Assembly: GCF_945859685.1 (NCBI RefSeq)
Contig: NC_079149.1
Span: 10,513,118-10,577,117, forward strand
From: Eupeodes corollae
Taxonomy: Eukaryota > Arthropoda > Insecta > Diptera > Syrphidae
Reading direction: 5' to 3'
DNA: 64,000 nt
The notes below the pieces were generated by a model. The model searched no databases. It was given only the letters and a program-made list of their open reading frames with translations, and had not been told where the DNA came from. Of this stretch, positions 58,928 through 64,000 are shown piece by piece. Each line of letters begins with the position of its first letter. Within the stretch, counting starts at the first letter, position 1. The translations under genes and the position numbers were made by a program.

Positions 58928-61352
58928 AGATTGGTAGCTTGCAATGGATCTATCGGAACCAAAATAATTCTGTTATCAACTTTTGGGAAAAAAAGGTCAA
59001 GAACCTTAAATTTTCGTCCATTTTTAAAACTTTTATTTATTTGTTTTGAAAAAGTTAATTTAAAAAAAAAAAAAAACAAACTCAAAGTCTAGGTTTTATT
59101 ACCTCGGGATTAATCTCAAAACTGTAGGATAATTTCCAATTAGGAATTCCAAAAGAAAAGCAAATAAAAAACGTTTTACAATTCACGATCACTTTTCAAT
59201 AACAAATCGTTGCTAATAACAACCTTGCACTTAATCAAAACAATGTATAGGAAGTAATTCGTCCCGAAGCAAGTGCAGAAATATGTAATAATTATGAAGA
59301 TCACTAAAACGGAATCCATTCATTCGTGACTTCAGACAGACAGCCAGAAATAGCTAAGCAATTGGTTATACTTATTATATCGCTTCTAGCTCCATATTTA
59401 CTCCCTATACTCATAGCTGTGTATTATACGAGATAATGTTGCTGCCATTGATCATGGCAGTCATGAAAAATCAATGGATTGGTTACAGCCACCAGGAGAA
59501 GAAATGAAGCAGCAAAAGATATCGACAATGTATTCCTCTAAATTACCAGTTCCATGGTTGAATAGCTATGACATGCAACAGCTGATAGGAAAATATACCT
59601 CCACATGAATGCAAGAAAATAAAAAGAGTGTAATGTGTTATTTCACATTGAGATGGTAATTAAATAGTAATAACAACAAATAAAATGTCATTAATGTTTC
59701 TTTGTTTTTTTCTAAAATGTTGTTTACAATCTTTTTTCATTTTTGTAAAAGAGAAGATTTTTGTTTACGTATTTAACAATTAAACGCAAGTTTTCGTTAA
59801 TCCATTTGAAAAAAAAGCATAATTAATTGCATTCACAACAGAAATGATATTATGGATAAAATGGTAATTATCGGCTCAAAGATAAAAAGTTAAAAACTTT
59901 TCTGATGAAATTTCTAAAAGCTATTGAACTTTAATATTATATTTCTTGTTAAGAAATATCGTAAAAAGAAACTTCTTTAGTGTTTTTAGAAGTTCGAGTA
60001 ATGAAGAAGTGTCAATTTTCACATTAAAACAAACTCGATGAAAATTCAAAAGTTATGATGATATTAATTAAAAAATAATAATGAAATTATAAAGCTAGTT
60101 TCATCGCTCTAGCTTTTATAGCAACTATTTCACAAGCTTTCGAAAATTTATTCTTCAGAAATACCAAACAACCATTCGAGATTATAGGAACAGGATTCTA
60201 TTTTTGGCTTCGCTGGATGTGGATCTAGACATTGGTTCGGTTTTTGAGACAAGCTTTTTGTTGTGCATCAGTATTTCGTATTTATATAATTCACGATCCA
60301 GTGACCAAATTTCTCTTTTTTGTTGCGCCACCAAAGTTTGAGCAGAAATTCGGTAAACATTAGTCTTTACTTTTCGAACATTTCCTCAAAAAAAAAACAT
60401 GCTAGGATGACAATGCCATGCTGTAAACCGTTCTTAACTGTCCACTTTGATGAAATTTTTTCAGGAATTCTTGTATTTTTCAGAGCTCTGGTTAACATTA
60501 AGGCCTGTTTTACTTACTTCGTCCGTACCTCTAAAAGCTGTAGAATAATGTGTAAGCCGCTGACCAAATATACTTAATTAAAGAGATGGGAAATCTTTTG
60601 ACGTTACGTCCTTTTAACTCTGTTTGTTTGAATTTTTGTATTTGTAATTTTCACATTGCCGACTACAATGGAGGAAGCAGACGCCATTTGCCAATACAGT
60701 TTTTTTTTCGATGTTTATCAATTTTTTCATCGAAAACTTCAGTTTTGAGCCATAGTTTTGTTGCCATTATGTTAGTATGAAACTAAATTCATAGTTTCGT
60801 TAAAAAACAGACAGAAATCAACCTTGATTTTCTCAAATTCCAGAAATCACTTCTGAAAATTGTATCAAAGGTTTGTTCTAAAAATCATAAAATTAAGGTC
60901 GAGGGCACAATTTATGTCTACATTTCTTTAATTTTGTATATTAATAAAGACCAACAAAATTATTAAAATGTTGGTTTTATTGCTGTACAACGAAATAAGA
61001 AACTAAACAATTATTAAACATTAATTTCAATCGGAAATTGAATTAAATTTGATACGCAATTTAACAAAAATCAGTACAATACATAAATATTCAAATTTAA
61101 GACCATGTCAGCATTTGAGATTCTGTTTGTGAGGATTGTTTTTTTCTTAAACGCATCCATGAAATTTTCAAAAACAAGGAATTTGATTGGTCGAAGGACT
61201 TAACACGAGAATGTGTTTGTTTTTTATTCGTAATTTTGCGCACACTTTCTCATATGTAGCTCTTCACAGCTTGTAGGTAAAAAAAAAAATATCAGCCTAA
61301 GAAGAAGGTTAAATCACGGTTGATGTACGTTCCAGCTGTTTTATTGTAAACT
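58928..61352. other. non-coding stretch
   Basis: No gene could be supported. The frames at 60320-60577 and 60586-60780 have no recognisable domains. AT-rich throughout. Confidence 0.5.
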
Positions 61353-64000
61353 AAAAAAGGAGGCTGGGATGCGACCAACACTGATAACTTCCCATCCAGT
61401 CTGTCGATTTGTCTTACTTTAAAGTTTGTAGGGTTGGGTTAAAAAAGTTGGCAGTTGAATTATTCTTAAACATTTTAAAATTATCAACAGTATTTTTCAT
61501 ATAAAGAAATAGTTTACTTTGAAAATATATTTTTGTTAAATAGATTTTTAGTCGGAAACAAATGTTTACCAATTTAATTAGCCTTTCTTAAATTTTTACA
61601 AATTGGATAAATGAAATTAATTGGAGACATATCAAGAATTGAACATCAATTTTCACAAAATTTGAGTACTATTTCTGTAGATTTTATTTTGTTATGAAAA
61701 AACGGTTTTTATAAAAAAAAAACTACTGAAGCTTCTAATAGGATCAAGTATTTATTTGTTGATATAGTAGGTAATGAGGGTATTTTGCTTAAAGGTGCAA
61801 TATATCGGCCAAATAGGTACAAAGACCTTTCACCGTTGTTCACACTTCTGGAGGATGTTTCATTAAGTTCCCCTAATATTGTTCTTTGCGGAAATTTCAA
61901 TTGCAACCTGTTGAGTTCAAATAATCTTACGCATAACTTACTAACGTTTAATTTAAGTCCAGTTAATACTTGTACACCAACTCACCTCTTTCGTGACGAT
62001 GGAACATTATTGGATTTGTTTTTAGTAAGTACTACAAGTGATGTATCTTTGTACGACCAGCTTTCTGCGCCAGCTTTTTCTAAACATGACTTATTTTTTG
62101 GACTTTGAAGTTTAGTTTTGACTATTCGTGCAAGAAAGTTACTTATCGGGATTTTCATAATATTAATGTTAAACAATTGGAAGGGGATACAAGATCTAAG
62201 AATTGCGAACGTATTTTTTAAATGCAGTCTTCAAATTACCAATTGGAACTTTTAACAGATAATATTAAAACCTTATTTGATACTTACGTACCCCTAAAAA
62301 CTAAGATCGTAAAGCCAAGCAATAAACCTTGGTTCACCCAAAATATACGAACTTTAATTCAGAAACGAGATGACGCTTATAATAGCTGGAAACAATACAG
62401 GTTAAATGAGTTACGACGCGAGTATTGCTCACTTCGTAATAAAATTGTAGCGTAAATACGACAATACTTTAAATGGCCGTCAGTTGTGGAAAAACCTACG
62501 AAAAATTGGCATTGGCAAGTCAAGTCCTGATTCGACAGCAGATCTGGATGGTAGTGCTCTCAACAAAATGTTTATTTCCTTACCTTCATAGCTATTTTGT
62601 CCTTTGAGCTTGGATCCAACTTTTTTATTTATGGATCAACAATATGAAGATGAACCTGGTTTTGGTTTTAGTTCAGTAGACAGTACTTTTGTTGTAGAAA
62701 GTGTACTTTCTATAAAGTCAAATGCTATTGGACTGGATGAAGTTCACCCTACATTTTTGAAAATGATAATGTCAATTGTTCTGCCTTATCTTACTTTTAT
62801 GTTCAATACATTTTTGATGACAGGTGTCTATCCACGCCTATGGAAGTTGGCTAAAGTTATACCTTTTCCCAAAACGCAAAAGGTAAAGAATTAAGGCCTG
62901 TATCTATCTTACCATTCTTGTCGAAAGTGTTTGAAAGGACTTTACAAAGACAAATCAGCTTTCATCTTGCGGAGAACTCGCTGCTCACACCACTACAATC
63001 TGGTTTTCGTGAAAAGCACAGTTGTATCACGGCACTGTTAAATGTAACTGATGATATAAGGCAAGCTTTGGATAAAGATGAGGTTACGTTACTAGTGTTG
63101 TTTGATTTTTCTAAGGCTTTCGACACTGTCAATCACGTTAAATTGTGTAACAAACTTATGCAAAACTTTAATTTTTCAGCAGATGCTACAAGGCTTATCT
63201 ATTCTTATTTGAGTAATCGAATGCAATCTGTGCAAATTGGGGATAGTTTATCTGAATTTATACCTAACGTTTTCGGTGTCCCTCAGGGTTCTATACTCGG
63301 TCCTCTGCTGCTCTCAATCTAAGTCATTGAACTGCCAACAATTATCAAGAACTGTTCGGTTCATATGCATGCGGATGACATCCAAATATACATGAGCTGT
63401 CCCCTTGGGCTCATTGAGCATGCAGCATTTTGTGTAAATAAAGACCTAGAGAAAATTAAAAAGTGGTCTCAATTAAATGGTCTCCTTTTAAATCCAAAAA
63501 ATCTAAGCGCGTAGTAATATCAAGGAAAATTCTTGATCTCAAATATTTTCCTTCGATTGTATTGAGCAATGGTTCAATTGATTATGTGGAAAGTGCGTTC
63601 GATCTCGTCAATTGAATCATCAACGATGTTCATTCTTAACATGTGAGCGTCAATTTTTTGTAAACTCCGTCCGTCTTTGGAACTCTTTAAAACGTCGTAT
63701 AAAAGATATACAAAATACAGCAAGATTTAAAAGGATCTGAAGGAATATTATTCAGGAAATTTGTGAATTTTATGATTTAATTAAAATTTAATATTTGATT
63801 ATTTTCTCTTTTTTTTCTAAATATTTTTTTTGCTCTCTATGTAAAAATTAGCTTGTAACTTAATTAAAAGATAAAGAATCATTCTGTGTTAAAGCATTCA
63901 CGAAATAAAATAAAATAAAAAAAATATCGAAAACAATATTTTCTGTGAAATACAAAATTTTGAAGACACTATTTTCAATTTTTGAAGTTTTAGTCGAAAG
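61353..64000 (-). repeat. family H dispersed element, copy 8, split by a LINE and cut by the window edge
   Basis: Reverse orientation. The right terminus is at 61353 (GGAGGCTGGGATGCGACC, then AACACTGATAACTTCCCATC). Element sequence continues to about 61720 and resumes at about 63922 with ATCGAAAACAATATTTTCTG, the sequence that directly follows in the other copies. The left terminus lies beyond base 64000. Confidence 0.85.
61721..63921 (+). mobile_element. jockey-superfamily LINE (CR1/Daphne-like features), 5'-truncated and frameshifted
   Basis: Inserted in family H copy 8, ending in a TAAAATAAAATAAAAAAAA-type tail. The open pieces run in order. The endonuclease is at 61785-62108 (GAIYRPNRYKDLSPLFTLLE, NIVLCGNFNCNLL, FSKHDLFFGL). 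A linker at 62222-62455 carries KPWFTQNIRTLIQKRDDAYN and SWKQYR. The RT is at 62604-63322 (SIKSNAIGLDEVHPTFLKM, PRLWKLAKVIPFPK, LQSGFREKHSCITALLNV, VLFDFSKAFDTVNH, VFGVPQGSILGPLL). The catalytic ADD box appears as HMHADDIQIY near 63365 after a stop and frame change. At least four frame breaks make it dead. It differs clearly from the LINE at 26317. Confidence 0.85.

Overview
This window reads as AT-rich, repeat-dense insect DNA, most likely from a brachyceran fly. The grounds are short GT-AG introns of about 70-100 bp, a giant glycine-rich secreted protein of cuticle/eggshell type, and a mixture of jockey-like, RTE-like, copia-like, mariner, hAT and Helitron remnants. The species cannot be fixed from the sequence. 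I found no rRNA, true tRNA, CRISPR array or prokaryotic feature.

Only two loci look like ordinary host genes. One is a small three-exon gene (21602-22068, + strand) for a secreted protein of about 104 residues, basic and histidine-rich with an acidic tail. The other is a two-exon gene (33638 to 30976, - strand) for an 854-residue glycine-rich secreted protein. Both begin with a six-codon first exon, a phase-0 intron and a signal peptide completed in exon 2, and both carry an Ile-Arg-Ile-His-x-Pro motif soon after the signal peptide. They may be diverged members of one local family of extracellular matrix or cuticle proteins.

Everything else recognisable is mobile DNA. Layout: hAT transposase relic (0.57-1.6 kb); two copies of a tRNA-like SINE (2.46-2.61 and 4.03-4.26 kb); RTE-like LINE copies at 6.9-7.9, 11.2-12.3, 36.1-37.5, 42.6-48.5 and 52.2-53.1 kb; a second RTE lineage at 12.6-13.1 kb; a four-block pseudogene of an unplaced invertebrate family (17.1-18.7 kb) beside a 168-bp tandem repeat; a jockey-like LINE with an open RT frame (26.3-28.8 kb) and a ruined relative (58.2-58.9 kb); a copia-like fragment (50.9-53.3 kb); a Helitron helicase relic (57.1-57.8 kb); and another jockey-superfamily LINE (61.7-63.9 kb).

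The main unexplained structure is a dispersed family, called family H here. It is about 1.2 kb long and present in at least eight copies plus a scrap (13.3, 18.9, 25.7, 38.0, 39.1, 50.7, 55.9, 58.0 and 61.4 kb). It has fixed ends that share a 10-bp inverted repeat, a hairpin at each end, no coding capacity and an internal AT-rich tandem repeat of about 163 bp. The architecture recalls DINE-1/Helentron-type or tandem-repeat-bearing non-autonomous elements, but I cannot assign it. Several copies act as landing sites: copy 3 holds the jockey LINE, copy 5 holds copia that itself holds an RTE LINE, and copy 8 holds another LINE.

A second striking nest is at 42.6-48.5 kb. A nearly full-length RTE-like LINE (16-bp target duplication) is interrupted by a palindromic element with an 8-bp target duplication, whose exact central TA is occupied by a mariner-superfamily transposon. 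The TA and longer target duplications let much of the insertion order be read from the sequence alone.
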